Below are positions 11,924 through 23,055 of a stretch of DNA of 64,000 nt, in pieces. Origin of the DNA: Gnetum montanum (lineage: Eukaryota > Streptophyta > Gnetopsida > Gnetales > Gnetaceae); assembly GCA_015680685.1 (NCBI GenBank), contig MNCI01010107.1, positions 120,735 to 184,734 of the forward strand, read 5' to 3'. The first letter of the stretch is position 1. The number at the start of each line of letters is the position of its first letter. The notes under the pieces are model-generated. The model searched no databases. It saw only the letters and a program-made list of their open reading frames with translations, and was not told where the DNA came from. A program made the translations under genes and the position numbers.

Positions 11924-14370
11924 ATGTCTCCTTCTTCTTACGAAAGTGCTTCACCACCTAGGTCTAATACAAGAAACAATTAGAGGCGTAGTACACATGA
12001 TGATGATCTGCCAGTACCCCAACAATTCCATATGGTATATGTTCATCCTGATGAATATGTATCAAACTTTACCTTTATTCTCCATCAGGATGAATAACTA
12101 CATTGGCAAGATTTAGAAGGTAACATAGTGTTACCTCCCGATCACTCAGTCCCAAGCATGCTTCTTCATGCTCTCACACAAATTAGTATGCAACATTTAC
12201 AAGTAGAATACATTGTTCATGAACATGACTCAAGAGAGTATCGACCCACAGAGGCACAACATCAAAGAGACCTACAATAGGAGAGACATCACAAGTCTAT
12301 GAAGGGTAAGTGATCCTAGGATGTCCCACACATCTTAAGTGGAAATGAGGGGGGTGAACCTACCTTGGGAGGTTTCCCATGAAACGATGTTCCTCCCATT
12401 GACTTTGGTCATGGATTTTTGTATCATAACCTTCACTCAACTATCCATAATCTAGGTTTTGATACCAACAGACATAAAGGATTTGAAAAAGGAATACAAA
12501 TGCATAATAAAGATGGACATTTTGATCATAATTGTGAGCGAGGCCATGACCACCGAAGAGAAGGTAGCAAGCACTGTCATGATGAAGGTTCTCCTTATTT
12601 TTCACCTTCATCATCTCCTTCACCCTCTCCTTCAAGATCTAGACACAGTCATAAGGGAAAAGACCTTAAGAATAATAGTAAGCGAAATGGAGGTCACAGA
12701 AAAAATAATCAAAAAAGGAGATGAGGGAATTCTAGAGAAACTCATCATGAAAGGAGGGAAAGTAGGAAACCACATAGGCATCATAGATGCCATAGACAGT
12801 ACAATCACGATGAACCCCTACTTGCCACCCTAAGTATGCTAGACATAACTAAGGCTGTTAGAGCTCCAACAAGGAACCAAAAAGATAGTAGGATTAAGAG
12901 ATTAGACATGAAAAATATCCCATGATTTGCAAGGAGATACAATGTTGATCCTCAAAATCATCTACAAGGATTTCATGATGCATTTTCCTTACAAAACATA
13001 GAAAATGAATGGAAAAATTTAAGCTATTTCCACAGACATTGATCAAAGAAGTAGAAAGCTAGTATCAGTCCTTAGAATTGGAATCCATTTGTAGGTGGAG
13101 TACCATGTTAGAACTGTTTAACGATAAGTATCAAATGTACTCCCAAGTGTCCAACCTACATAAGAAAATCCAAGGATGGAAAAAAGGTGTGCATGAACCC
13201 TTGGATGCTGCCATGGGCTAATATTATGCACTGTTACATCATTACCCAGGCCATGGTTACTCGTAAAGGAAACAGCTATGCCATCTCATAGATGGGCTTA
13301 GGTATGAAACCAAAAGAACCCTTGGGACCTATGCCCAAGAAAGACCATCTAAGCTTAGGGCCCATCAAGTACAAAGATTATTTGAGCAAGTTGCTAAAGA
13401 GGAAGGTGAGTTAAAGAAAAGAAAGAATGCAAAGGAATATAATAAAGATTCTTCCCTCTGAAAGAACGGAGTTAAATTTTGTAAGGATGAAGAAGAGTAA
13501 CCACTTGAAGAGATGGTGAATAAGAAAAATTTACCCATTCAAAAACTTGCATTAGAAGTATCGGCAAAGGTGGACCAAATGTGGGACTTCCTAGATAATA
13601 GATTTCAAACCATTCTCAAAATAGTAGAGGAGTCTAGAGAGCAAGGTAGTGAACGGGAAAAGAGAAAAAAGGTCCAAGAAAAATATGCACACAACAAGGG
13701 TAAGGGCAAAGTTGCCATCATCGAAGAGGTTGTGGATTTAGATATAGAAAATGATGGTGGATGTGAGATATGTCAATACAACCATCCTAAGGGATGTTTC
13801 CCTATAATCTCACATCTGCAGGAGTCTGGGGTGTATGCACTCAACCCACGATTGAAAAGAAGGCAAACACCCCAAAGGTTGCCTTATCCTCAAGGCAACC
13901 CAAGACAGTTCTACCAACCCTTAACGTATTATCCAAGTGGAACTCCACCACAACCAGTTGAGCAATATCAATAGTGGAAATATCCACTATCATGGGGAAT
14001 GCCACCACCATGGAAATAGTATCCTTACTGTCAACCTGACTTGTATGGATATTATGTGTAGCAGTCGATCTGTCCGCATAACTCTCCTGGTCACATCACT
14101 CCTCAACCTCACTACCAAGCCTGTGAGTACTATAGAACTCCTTCTCCTAGGGGTGATGTTCCATAAATATACTATCCTTTTCATCCAACTGCATCTCTTC
14201 CACCCATATCTCCATTACCACCTACTCCAGCTATGCAAGGTGAGCTCCCTACCTAGCTACAACAACATAACGCTACAAGGGTTGTTACCTCTCAATCTAC
14301 TATTGGTTCTGACAACCGCATGAAGAAAAGACCTTTCTTTAAAACCAATAGTTCAACTAAGTCCTTGTAA
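11924..14370 (+). pseudogene. Element A gag, broken
   Basis: This is the structural capsid/nucleocapsid polyprotein of element A. The chosen start (11924, M-S-P-S-S) aligns with the gag starts of element C (56471, M-P-S-S) and B2 (32520, M-S-S-S). In order there are: an N-terminal part with 'FILHQDE' near 12070; a His/Ser-rich linker with an S/P run (12540-12660); a gag core including 'IQGWKKGVHEPLDAA' (about 13165-13210) and a 'GLRYETKRTLGTYAQ' stretch (13285-13335); and a zinc-knuckle-like C-E-I-C-Q-Y-N-H-P-K-G-C at about 13762-13800. A Pro/Tyr-rich tail follows. It has several in-frame stops and at least one frameshift between about 12725 and 13513. The knuckle spacing is not the usual CX2CX4HX4C. 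Confidence 0.85.
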
Positions 14371-14639
14371 TAACAAGTGGTTGATTCTTCAAACACCTCA
14401 CCATCACTTGAAACTTTGAAACTCCCTTCAACCCAAAAATCGTGCTCAACGCACACGGTCATGTTCACTCATGCTGTCACCAATTGGATAAAGGCTAGCC
14501 ATCTTCCTAGGAAATTCTCTGATCCTAGGAGCCCTCTTAAATATCTACAAATCACTAAGAATGAACTATGCAAGGCTCTTTAGACTTAGGTTTTTGTGTC
14601 AACTTAATCTCCCAAGAAATGTACAAGGCCTAGAACCTC

Positions 14640-14920
14640 CCTCCAATAAAAAAGAGTAACATTCATCTAGAGTTGGCTAACCAATCCATCACAATCTCAT
14701 TAGGACAAGTGGAGGATATTGTTACCACTATTTGTGGATGGTTGTATCCAGCCAATTTACTAGTAATTCAGGTCAACAACAGTAAGGGGAACTTTCCAAT
14801 CATAATGGGAAGAGCATAGCTAAGCACAATTGATGCATGCCTAGGAATCCATGATCTTTCCCTAGAAATATCCAAGGAAAATATGTTTGAAAAGATCAAG
14901 AAGAAGAAATTTTCATGCAT
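14640..14920 (+). pseudogene. Element A protease remnant
   Basis: A frame with one stop reads 'ISLGQVEDIVTTICGWLYPA', then 'FPIIMGRA' and 'LSTIDACLGI'. This is the C-terminal half of the retropepsin-type aspartic protease of Athila/Tat elements, whose usual pattern is G-x-x-E-D-V, F-P-x-D-F, P-I-I-L-G-R-P-F-L. The catalytic D-S/T-G at the N-terminal side is not recognisable upstream, so that part is lost or too decayed. It lies between gag and RT, the normal Ty3/gypsy place. Confidence 0.6.
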
Positions 14921-15479
14921 TACATACAATGAAACAGGGTGCAATTGCATGCAAAAGTCCTGGTTTGTACAATGTTTAATATTACCTGCATCCAACCAGA
15001 GTGCATAAGTAACCAACATACAAAGATGCCTGTATGTGGTAGCGACAAGATAGGAAGGCACCTAGTGGCTAACAGCTAACCAAGAGAGCAACTCAATTAT
15101 ATTCATGGAACCAACTGAGGGTTTGACTTGTGCTTACATTGATAGCATAGATACATTAGAGCAAGTCCATCACCAACTTCCAATTCCTAACATTGGAAAT
15201 ATCAACTAGGGAAAGTTGGAAATCACTAATAAGTTTAAATAGAAGCCCCTTGAGTTAAAACCATTGCCCACTTGTATGGAATACACATTTCTTAAGAATG
15301 GAAAACTAGTAATCATTAACACGAAGATAGCTCCTCAACAAAAGGAAAGACTTCTGGAAATGGTAAATAAATGGTCGAAATCCTTTGGTTGGTCATATCC
15401 CAAATTAATTGGAATATACCCTAGGATATGCCAACATATAATTTACACTAACCCCTCCATGAAGCATCGATGAAAACCA

Positions 15480-16260
15480 CAGAGGTGATTGAACCCAAAG
15501 CTTAAGCAAGTGGTTAAGGAAGAAATTGAACAACTTCTAAAAGCTAGGTTCATTTACCTCATTACTGACAGTGAATGGATTAGTCCCTTAGTCATTGTGC
15601 CTAAGAAGGGAGGTAAATGGAGGGTTTGTATAGACTTTAGACTACTAAACATGGCAACATTTAAAGACCACTTTCCATTGCCATTCGTCGACCAAGTATT
15701 AAACACCATTTCAAGGCATTGCTACTATAGTTTTCTAGATGGGTACAGTGGCTACAACCAAATTCAAATAGCCCTAGAAGACCAAGCCAAGACTATGTTC
15801 ACAATTCCTTGGGAAACATTTGCATACAAATAGATGTTGTTTGGCTTATGCAATGCTCCTACAACATTTCAACGATTAGTTCTAAGCATATTCTAATAGT
15901 AGATAGGAAATGGTGTGGAGGTCTTCATGGATGACTTCTCCACCTATGGAGCAAACTTTGATCAAGCCTTGGACTAGTTAGATCAAGTACTAAAATGATG
16001 TGTAGAAACCAATTTAAGGCTCAATTGCCAAAAAGGCCATTTGATGGTCCAAGAAGGTATCGTATTAGGGCATAAGATTTCACAAAGAGGGATACAGGTA
16101 GACCTCGAAAAGATAAAAGTTATCCAAGGAATTACCCGTCAACCTGAAACTATAAAAGATATTTGGTCATTCCTTGGACACACTGGCTATTAAAGATTCA
16201 TTGAGAACTTTTCAAAGGTTGCAAAACCATTGGTGGAACTAACAAAAAAGGATGTAGCTT
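15480..16260 (+). pseudogene. Element A reverse transcriptase, broken
   Basis: The RT fingers and palm are clear. The segment 'LLKARFIYLITDSEWISPLV' is followed by 'VPKKGGKWRVCIDFRLLN', then 'YYSFLDGYSGYNQI' and 'FGLCNAPTTFQR'. The catalytic box is 'EVFMDDFSTYG' at about 15920-15950, with both aspartates kept. The thumb and connection follow with 'VLGHKIS..GIQVD' and 'IWSFLGHTGY'. The longest intact piece is 15489-15833. Stops interrupt it at about 15834, 15898, 15976 and 16192. Known role: copies genomic RNA into DNA in the cytoplasmic particle. Confidence 0.9.
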
Positions 16261-16760
16261 TCGAATGGACTAGGGAATGCAAACTAGCTTTCCAAACTTT
16301 AAAACAAAAGCTCGTAGAAACACCAATTTAACAAGCTCCTGATTGGTCTAGACCATTCCACATAATAACTAACACATCCAACTATGATCTAGGAGCTGTA
16401 CTTACATAGTTAGATGACCAAAAAAACCCTATTATATCCATTGTGCAAGTAGGAGTATTGTTGCTGGTGCACAACTCAACTACACTACAACAGAGAAGGA
16501 ATTAATGGCTGTAGTGTTTGCACTAGATAAGTTTAGGCACTATGTATTGGACTATAAGGTATTTGTACACACATACCATAGTGCAATTTAGTTCCTACTA
16601 AATAAACCAACAGTGAGCTCTCGCATGATATGATGGCTCATAATCTTGCAAGCGTTTGATCATAAAGGCACTAAGAATGTTGTTGCTGATCATTTATCTT
16701 AGTTGTGATGGGAAAACAAAGAGGATGAATATCCACTTTCAGATTGCTTTCTTGATGAAC
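16261..16760 (+). pseudogene. Element A RNase H, broken
   Basis: It follows the RT connection region. Visible landmarks are 'FEWTRECKLAFQTLK', 'RPFHIITNTSNYDLGAVLT', then 'TTEKELMAVVFALDKFRHY' and a decayed 'NVVADHLS'. In Ty3/gypsy RNase H the first catalytic residue is normally Asp in a 'TDAS'-type motif; here the aligned text is T-N-T-S, so that Asp appears changed to Asn. The glutamate of 'TEKE' is kept. Stops and at least one frameshift interrupt the domain. Confidence 0.8.
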
Positions 16761-16999
16761 TCCTCTTTGTAGGTGTAATAACTAATCAACTGACCATAGA
16801 GACAAATTCGTATAGTAGTATTCTCACCTATCTCCTTACACAAAAAACACCACAAGGGTTAGACATTAAAAAGAAGTAATAGTTTCTTCACTAAGCCAAG
16901 TATTTTATGGAAATCAATGGGAAAATTTATAAAGTATGTCTTGATGGCTTGGTCTGTTGGTGCGTTCTTGATATAGATCAACTATGAGTTCTCCAAGAT

Positions 17000-18150
17000 G
17001 CTTATGAGGGTCCTTGTGGGGGTCATTATGCCAAGAGACGAATAGCCATTAAAATCCTACTTGAAGGATATTATTGGCCTACATTGTTTCAAGATGCTCA
17101 TCATTTCATCCAATCTTGTGAGTGCTATCAACATGATGGGGGAATGACTACTAGAATGGAGGGTTCACAGCAATGGATTCAATCCTTAAAACCCTTTGAC
17201 ATATGGGGAATTGATTTTATGGGGCCCATTACACCAATGTCCAATGAAAAAGGTTACATCGTTGTTACCATTGACTACTTTACAAAATTGGTAGAAGCAA
17301 CCACTATTACAGATTGTACATCATCTACCGCTACACGATTTATTCAAAAAAAATTATAAATAGGTTTGGTACGCCTCATGCACTTATTTCAAATAATGGT
17401 ACACACTTCATAGGTGTGACTTTTTGAAAACTAATGCAATGCTTAGCGGTTGAGCATAAACTGACTACACCATATCATCCCCCAAGTGATTGGTCAAGCC
17501 AAAGTCACCAATAGGGAGATTACAAAAATATTGACAGAAACTATTAGCAAGTATGGGCGAGATTGGAGCACCAAACTGAACGATGCTCTTTGGGCATACT
17601 ACTCCACATGGAAACTCCCTATAGGCTACTCTCCCTATGAGTTCATATATGGAAAACTTCCAATGCTTCCCACTTAAGTAGAACTCCGTACACTATCTAT
17701 GACATGTAACCTCACTCTTGACCTTAGTCTAGTGCAAAAAGAATAGTTGATGAACCTTAACTTGCTAGATGAAAATCGACTAGCCACCCCATGATCTAAT
17801 GAATTGCACAAGGCCTTAAATAAACAACATCATAACTTAAGGATTAGGAAAGTTAAATATCAACCAGGAGATAAGGTTCTCTACTAGAATCCCACACATG
17901 TGCCACAACGCACTAAATTCCAAATGTTATGGGAAGGACCTTATATTATCTATGAAACTTTTCCTTCAGGAGCCATGATGATCTTTAAACCTGAAAGCCC
18001 AAACAAGAGATTATTGGTCAACATCCAATAGACCAAACCTTTCCACGAGCCTAGGACAACCAGTACTCATACTACCTCTGTTGGTGAACAACCTTACTCT
18101 CTATTTCAGATCTCCTCCTTCCAACTTAGTAGTGGGGGAGAGGGCCACTA
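17000..18150 (+). pseudogene. Element A integrase, broken
   Basis: The N-terminal zinc region reads 'GGHYAKRRIAIKILLEGYYW' and then 'HHFIQSCECYQHDG', giving the His and Cys pairs. The core has 'IWGIDFMGPITP' (first catalytic Asp), 'YIVVTIDYFTKLVEA', then a frameshift. 'NNGTHF' follows, where the usual second catalytic Asp of D-N-G-x-x-F reads as Asn. After 'IGQAKVTNREI' come 'SPYEFIYGK' and a C-terminal stretch 'YQPGDKVLY' and 'FQMLWEGPYIIY'. The frame closes near 18145 with 'SSFQLSSGGEGH'. That last piece also appears next to gag in B1, marking where pol is missing there. Confidence 0.85.
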
Positions 18151-20033
18151 ATGCTAACCATTCCAAGCCCTCAGCTCTTTTTGTATTTTTGTTTTACATG
18201 TTTTTATTTTACACATTTTTTACACATATTTTCATATTTACTTAATTTTGTTTCACACCATTGTTACCATTTTTACTATTTCTTTATTTATTTGTTTGAT
18301 TTACTTTCATTCATCATATAATAAGTGTTCATGATGGTGGATTGTATTATAATGGCATTTATTGGTAATCTTCAATTTTTACCTTTGACTTTTCATGCTA
18401 ATACTAAGATGTGGTTCTTTTGCTAAAACAAGCAATGAGTCCACATCGACCATGTGTCCATTCAACTCTGTGGTCTCCCTTGGCTTTGAAACTATACTGT
18501 CCCTTTTTCTAAATAAACTTGTTAATAAATTGATGGCTTGGTATTCTTCAAACCAAAGAAAGACTCAATGGTTGAAAAGGATGTGACTTCAAGGGGATTC
18601 GACACATTTATGCTAATTATTCTCTTGGGCACTTGGATGTTTTTCATATAGTCTTCTGCCATTCTACTATTAGCCAATTATCAAGAAGTTGATTGAATAA
18701 AAATAAGTCTTTTCATGGTGTGATTCACACGTTAAAAAAAGGAAAAAAAACTGGTAAGAATTCAAAGCACACCCCTTATACATAATAAAAACACTAGGCT
18801 ACAAGCAATGGTTATGGCACTAGAAAGATATGTTACCCATGCCTAAAGGTTCCCTCTAACTAAGGCCTTATCTTGCTTCCTACTTCTCCATCTCACTATC
18901 CTTGGAATGGTGGTGACTTTTCATGGAAGCATTCTTGCTACTTCAGGAGGATGGATTGGTTAAGTGTGTTGATGCGAGGTCACTGGATGTGGTTGGGTTG
19001 AATCCGAATTTGAAATGAATTCTACTTAGTCACCTTAACCACACACTACACAAGGGACTCTACATAGCCTTGCTCTTGGGATTCCATTTCATTTTCTCCT
19101 CTCCTTCTATATTTCTAAACATTTTCCACCTCATTGCCTATTTTATCATTAGTCTATATCTTGGTTAATGCATTGTTATTCTTTGGTAAAGTCTTATGGG
19201 TAAGTATTTAACCATCGTTTCCATATATCATTCCTAGAGCCTACGAACTCTTTGGTTTGTGGGTTTGTTAAGGCATAAGGGCATGGGCCTGCTTTGGGGA
19301 GGACCCACTGACATTCCTTTATGGTGAAATTGTTAAGCTCTTTTCCTTTAACATTCTTTGCAATCAGCCATTTCTCATTTCATCCCCATCCATGACATCC
19401 ATTTTATTGGCTTTGCCATTGTTATTTCTCTCATCTTTCTTGTTCCTTATATTTTTCCAAACTATTGCTATCGGTGGTTCACTCTTAGTCGTAGGGGTCT
19501 TGTCCCAAATTGTTTGAATTTATCTCACCCCTACATCATAAACCTCTGATCTAATATCTACCACACCCACAACCCAGCCAATGTGCTTCATATCGAGGCA
19601 AGGTATCAACTGCATGATGGCTTATCTATCCTTGCTAATTTGTGACTATGTTATGTGTGTAGATGGTGATCATACGAACAATGGATTGGGCTAGGAGGGA
19701 GCACTCATGATGGACTGGAGCTGGACCATTTACGAAAGGAACAAGTTTGGTCATGTGGCTATGGATAAACAACAGAAGGTGCAATCTCAACATCGGTAGC
19801 AATGTGCCTCATTTTCCTTTCTCTCTCTTCAAGCTATCAAATAAGGGCCTGGATGTCATTTATGTATGGTGTTCACCACAATGGACATGAATACCAATAT
19901 TGTAATATGCTTTTAGATCCATTCATCGGGCACTTTGAGTCTATCATCTCATTTCAATGTTAGTGTCATTCAGTCAATAATCCCATACCTTCCCAATATT
20001 TTGTAAGGAACTCAAGGACAACTTTTCATTTAG
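18151..20033 (+). other. Element A 3' non-coding region
   Basis: About 1.9 kb lies between the end of pol and the 3' LTR. No env-like open frame is convincing; the short frames here (18395-18586 and 19358-19549) are unsupported. Blocks are shared with the non-autonomous copies: the hairpin at 18717-18773, the 'accagtgcttatagcc'-type block (antisense in B2/C, sense at about 18780-18830), and 'ctgctttggggaggaccca' at about 19291-19310 (antisense at 37325, 52108 and 28985). Confidence 0.6.
18717..18773 (+). promoter_or_regulatory. Conserved RNA hairpin, element A
   Basis: GGTGTG (18717-18722) pairs with CACACC (18768-18773). ATTC (18723-18726) pairs with GAAT (18758-18761), leaving TCAAAG as a one-sided bulge. 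The loop is A/purine-rich. The same arrangement is found in B2 (29516-29613) and C (52609-52669). This copy has mismatches in the inner stem. Confidence 0.5.
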
Positions 20034-20050
20034 TCGTGCGGATGAGGATA
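20034..20050 (+). other. Polypurine tract before 3' LTR (degenerate)
   Basis: The bases just before the 3' LTR (tcgtgcggatgaggata) align with the intact-looking tract 'aatcatgggggta' that precedes the 3' LTRs of B1, B2 and C. This would be the plus-strand DNA priming site. Confidence 0.55.
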
Positions 20051-20869
20051 TGATAAACCATGATATTAGGTCTGTGATATCAGGTCCACAATATCGAAGC
20101 CTTCCAAGTGATATCGAGCATCTGATATTGGGACTTGCCTCATTGCCTATAAATAAGAGGCAAGCGCACTTGGTTTTGGTAATTAGTCTTAGTCCCTTAC
20201 ACAAACTCTTACCTTTTTCCTTTTCTAGAGATAGAATTATTTTTGAGTGCTTGCAATAGGAGTCATAAAGTGAGTGAATCTTTATTTGAGCATTGTGTAC
20301 CTAAGCACACCTTGTGTACGACAATAAAGATGAACTTTTTGATAAACTTTGCAACATTCAAAATAGCTTAATTAATGTTATTTACAATAATCAATGCTTT
20401 CCTTAATTAATGTTCTCTCTCTCATCCTGTTAATCTCTCCTAAGTAAGCACACTCAGTACGACCACTTCGAGCATGCATGGAATACTTGGTAACCCAATA
20501 ACAATTAGCATTTGGTAATCCCAGTAGTGTGACACTGGTTCAAGATGTGTACGGTAAGTGGGAACGGATGCTGGTGTTAAGACTAGTTAGAGTGTAGCCA
20601 ATTAGTTAAGTTAAGTTAGTTAATTAATTAGTTCACTTCTCCCTTTGTAGCACCAGGACATAAAAATATAAAAGCCATAAAAATCATATACCTCAAGTTT
20701 ACTTAACCGTACAATCGTGTCATGCAAGTAAGCTTGAGAAGACAACAATTGACTAACCCATCCTTGTTCCACAAAAGCGCATAAGCACTTTATCCTTGGA
20801 ATTGAACCGGATCGTGTGTGTACGCTTGTATTCATATGGTTGAGCATAGGGATACCTCACCACTCAACA
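20051..20869 (+). repeat. Element A 3' LTR
   Basis: It begins tgataaacc and ends cactcaaca. Five GATATC-like sites (20060-20132) precede the TATA box cctataaataagagg (20147-20161). An aataaag signal is near 20322. It pairs with 10860-11784; the two differ at scattered sites and by the artefactual duplication in the 5' copy. Confidence 0.9.
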
Positions 20870-22594
20870 ATCAATTTCCAAGTTTTAAGTGTAGATCCAA
20901 AAATTTATGAAGGCAATAGAGATGATATTATTATTAACACTTTGCTCTTTGAGGTGGAAGAGTTTCTAAACATGTATAAATGTACCACAAAAAAAAGCTC
21001 ACATCACTCTCCAATTCTTAGATAGAATAGTTAAAAAATGATAACTTTACATTTCTCAAGAAAAGAAATCAAGGATTGAGAGATCCATCAAGACCTAGAA
21101 ACAATTTAAAGAAACTTTTATTGAGAACTTTCATCTAGGCATTTCCATTAACAAAGTCTAGATGAAGCTAAAGGTGATTTAGCACATGGGAGAAATGGAG
21201 GAATATATTTAGAAATATCAAAATATCATCATAAAAATCACAAATATGGATGAGGATGGAAAATACATATTGTTTCTCAATGACCTCAAATCTTGGACTC
21301 AGCATGAACTTAAAACTTGTGAAATCATTGGATTTAGGAAGGCCATCCATGTTAATAGATTAACTAATTACAAGATGGGAAAAAATAATAAGTATGCAAT
21401 GCAATAGTCAATCAAGAATAACAATTCTTGGAGAGGGGATGCGCAAACTAATTCTAGTGGTTTCAGAGGATCATATGTTACCCCAACACTAGGATAAAAA
21501 ATTTCTTTCCTAGTATATGAAAAGCACCAAGATTATAAAGAGTATTATGAGTCGTGAAATAAATGATCATGTTTTGGTGGATTCTCTCAATATCCTCTAA
21601 GGCCTCAAGGTTTAAAATGCTACATCTATGATGAAGATAATTATGCTTGAGAATGCTCTCAAAATGTTCAATTCAAAAGTGGTGATAATGGATTAGATTA
21701 TAATCATAGGTTCAATGCAATTGAGCATCAACCACATGCTCTATTGATGATTTTTAATAGGGATGACCAAGAGCAAGAGATGAGTCTTTTGGGTTCCATG
21801 TAGCACATGCATAAGGGCCTAATCACCTTAGTATAAAATAAACTTGGTATCCAAATAGGATAACAAGTGCCAAGAGGATTAGAATATGATTAACTTGGCA
21901 TCACCACTTCCTTCATGAATTGATTCCTATTAGCAAAATAGAGTGCATGCACATGAGTGGATAAATAGAGAATGAGAGTATGGTGGAGTGATTTCTAGTA
22001 GAAAGTACCTATTCTTGATGAATCTTTGAGTAGGTGTTATATGTTCTTAACTATGTCTTTGAGGAAACATCATAGGATTGTGACAATGACTTCGAATATG
22101 AAGCATAGGATTGTAACTATGTCTTTGAGTAGAAAGCACAATATTATGAATGTGACTCTAAGAAGAAAGCACAAGATTATGACTTCAAGCAGGGAGAAAA
22201 ATTTTGAATATGGAGGTATGAGTACCTCTAGAAGACTATACATTTATAACACTAGAAAATTTAGGAAAATGATTTGCATTTTAAGCAAGTATGTATCTAG
22301 ATGGAAAGGTTGGTATTGGTTGCATGAAAAAGAGTAAGCTTTTTCTTTCTGAATATAACATTTTTGCTTTATGATGGATTATCCTAGCCATTGAATCTTC
22401 TTATCTACAATTGTCAAATGAATTTTAAGGTGTTCAATACTCTCAATATCTAATGTGATATTCATGGTTGAAGGTGCATATAAATAAAGACTTAAGCTCT
22501 AGATATTGATTCTTTCAAGTAGGAAAAAGTATAAGAATACATTCCTTGCTAGTGGATTAAATTTTATTTCTCTCCAAAATGGAGTCTAAAGGAG
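20870..22594 (+). pseudogene. Element D internal part with gag remnant
   Basis: This resumes element D after insertion of element A. A plus frame at about 21246-21390 reads 'YILFLNDLKSWTQHELKT' and then 'AIHVNRLTNYKMGK', which follows the gag pattern of Ty3/gypsy chromoviruses (F-L-x-G-L-K-P-W-x-x-x-E-L). A later C-Y-I-Y-D-E-D-N-Y-A...C stretch (about 21618-21660) resembles a decayed CCHC knuckle. There are many stops. No RT or integrase was seen, so D is gag-only or heavily deleted. Confidence 0.55.
22053..22184 (+). repeat. 33-bp tandem repeat, four in-frame units
   Basis: Four units start exactly 33 bases apart (22053, 22086, 22119, 22152). In the plus frame they read variants of M-S-L-R-K-H-H-R-I-V-T, a very basic 11-residue repeat. 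The units differ from one another but the period has no indels. They lie in the 3' part of element D, inside the 22026-22337 open frame. Confidence 0.7.
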
Positions 22595-23055
22595 TGTGAA
22601 GATTATTACAAGTTCCATGATATCTTAACCATTACCAAAGAACTACATGACCCTGATTTCATTGTGTACTACATAATAAGGATATGTAGGCTTGTAGAGA
22701 AGCTTTAGATTTGATGACAACCATCTTTTTATATGGAGTTGGGCTTATATCTAGATGCCTTAGAGTAGGAACACATATTTTCTCTTCTAGGAGAATGTTG
22801 TTTCTTGTGTGGTTGCTTATGTTTTTTGTGATCATGTATGTGTGTCACATTGGTCTTGTTACTTATATGATTTTATGAGGCATACTTGTTACACTCCTAA
22901 TCTATGGACTAATGTGTTATATCCATTTTATTTTGTGCATATAGGTGTAGTGAACATTAAGGCATAGTCCATCTTTGGTCTACTTTGAAATACATAGCTA
23001 ATTTCGAACTCAAGGATGATGCCAAATATTGCTTCTCGAGAGTAGTGCCATGACA
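22515..23055 (+). mobile_element. Element D terminal repeat, right copy
   Basis: Partner of 9650-10196 in the same orientation. A purine-rich stretch ggagtctaaaggag (22581-22594) precedes tgtgaag (22595), a possible 3' LTR start. The block can be followed to tgaca at 23055, a plausible LTR end. The D pair encloses element A and the two gag pieces. Confidence 0.55.

Larger units (their letters stand above)
10860..20869 (+). mobile_element. Element A: degenerate Ty3/gypsy, gag-pol present
   Basis: The element has two LTRs (10860-11784 and 20051-20869), a tRNA-Asp-type primer site, gag, protease, RT, RNase H and integrase in Ty3/gypsy order, a long 3' non-coding region and a purine-rich tract before the 3' LTR. 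The flanking 5-mers are atcag (10855-10859) and atcaa (20870-20874), a one-mismatch target duplication. The 'EVFMDDFSTYG' RT motif and the Asp-type primer site fit the Athila/Tat group of plant Ty3/gypsy elements. Every domain has in-frame stops, so it cannot move now. It sits inside older element D. Confidence 0.9.

Noticed and set aside
12459-12833. 124-residue frame inside element A gag
   Set aside because: It is in another frame from the gag N-terminus that aligns with element C; shadow.
13937-14323. 128-residue frame after the element A knuckle
   Set aside because: The Pro/Tyr-rich gag tail reads in a different frame; this is a shadow.
18151-20033. Env-like gene downstream of pol in element A
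   Set aside because: Athila elements can carry one, but no frame here is long or shows signal and membrane segments beyond chance.
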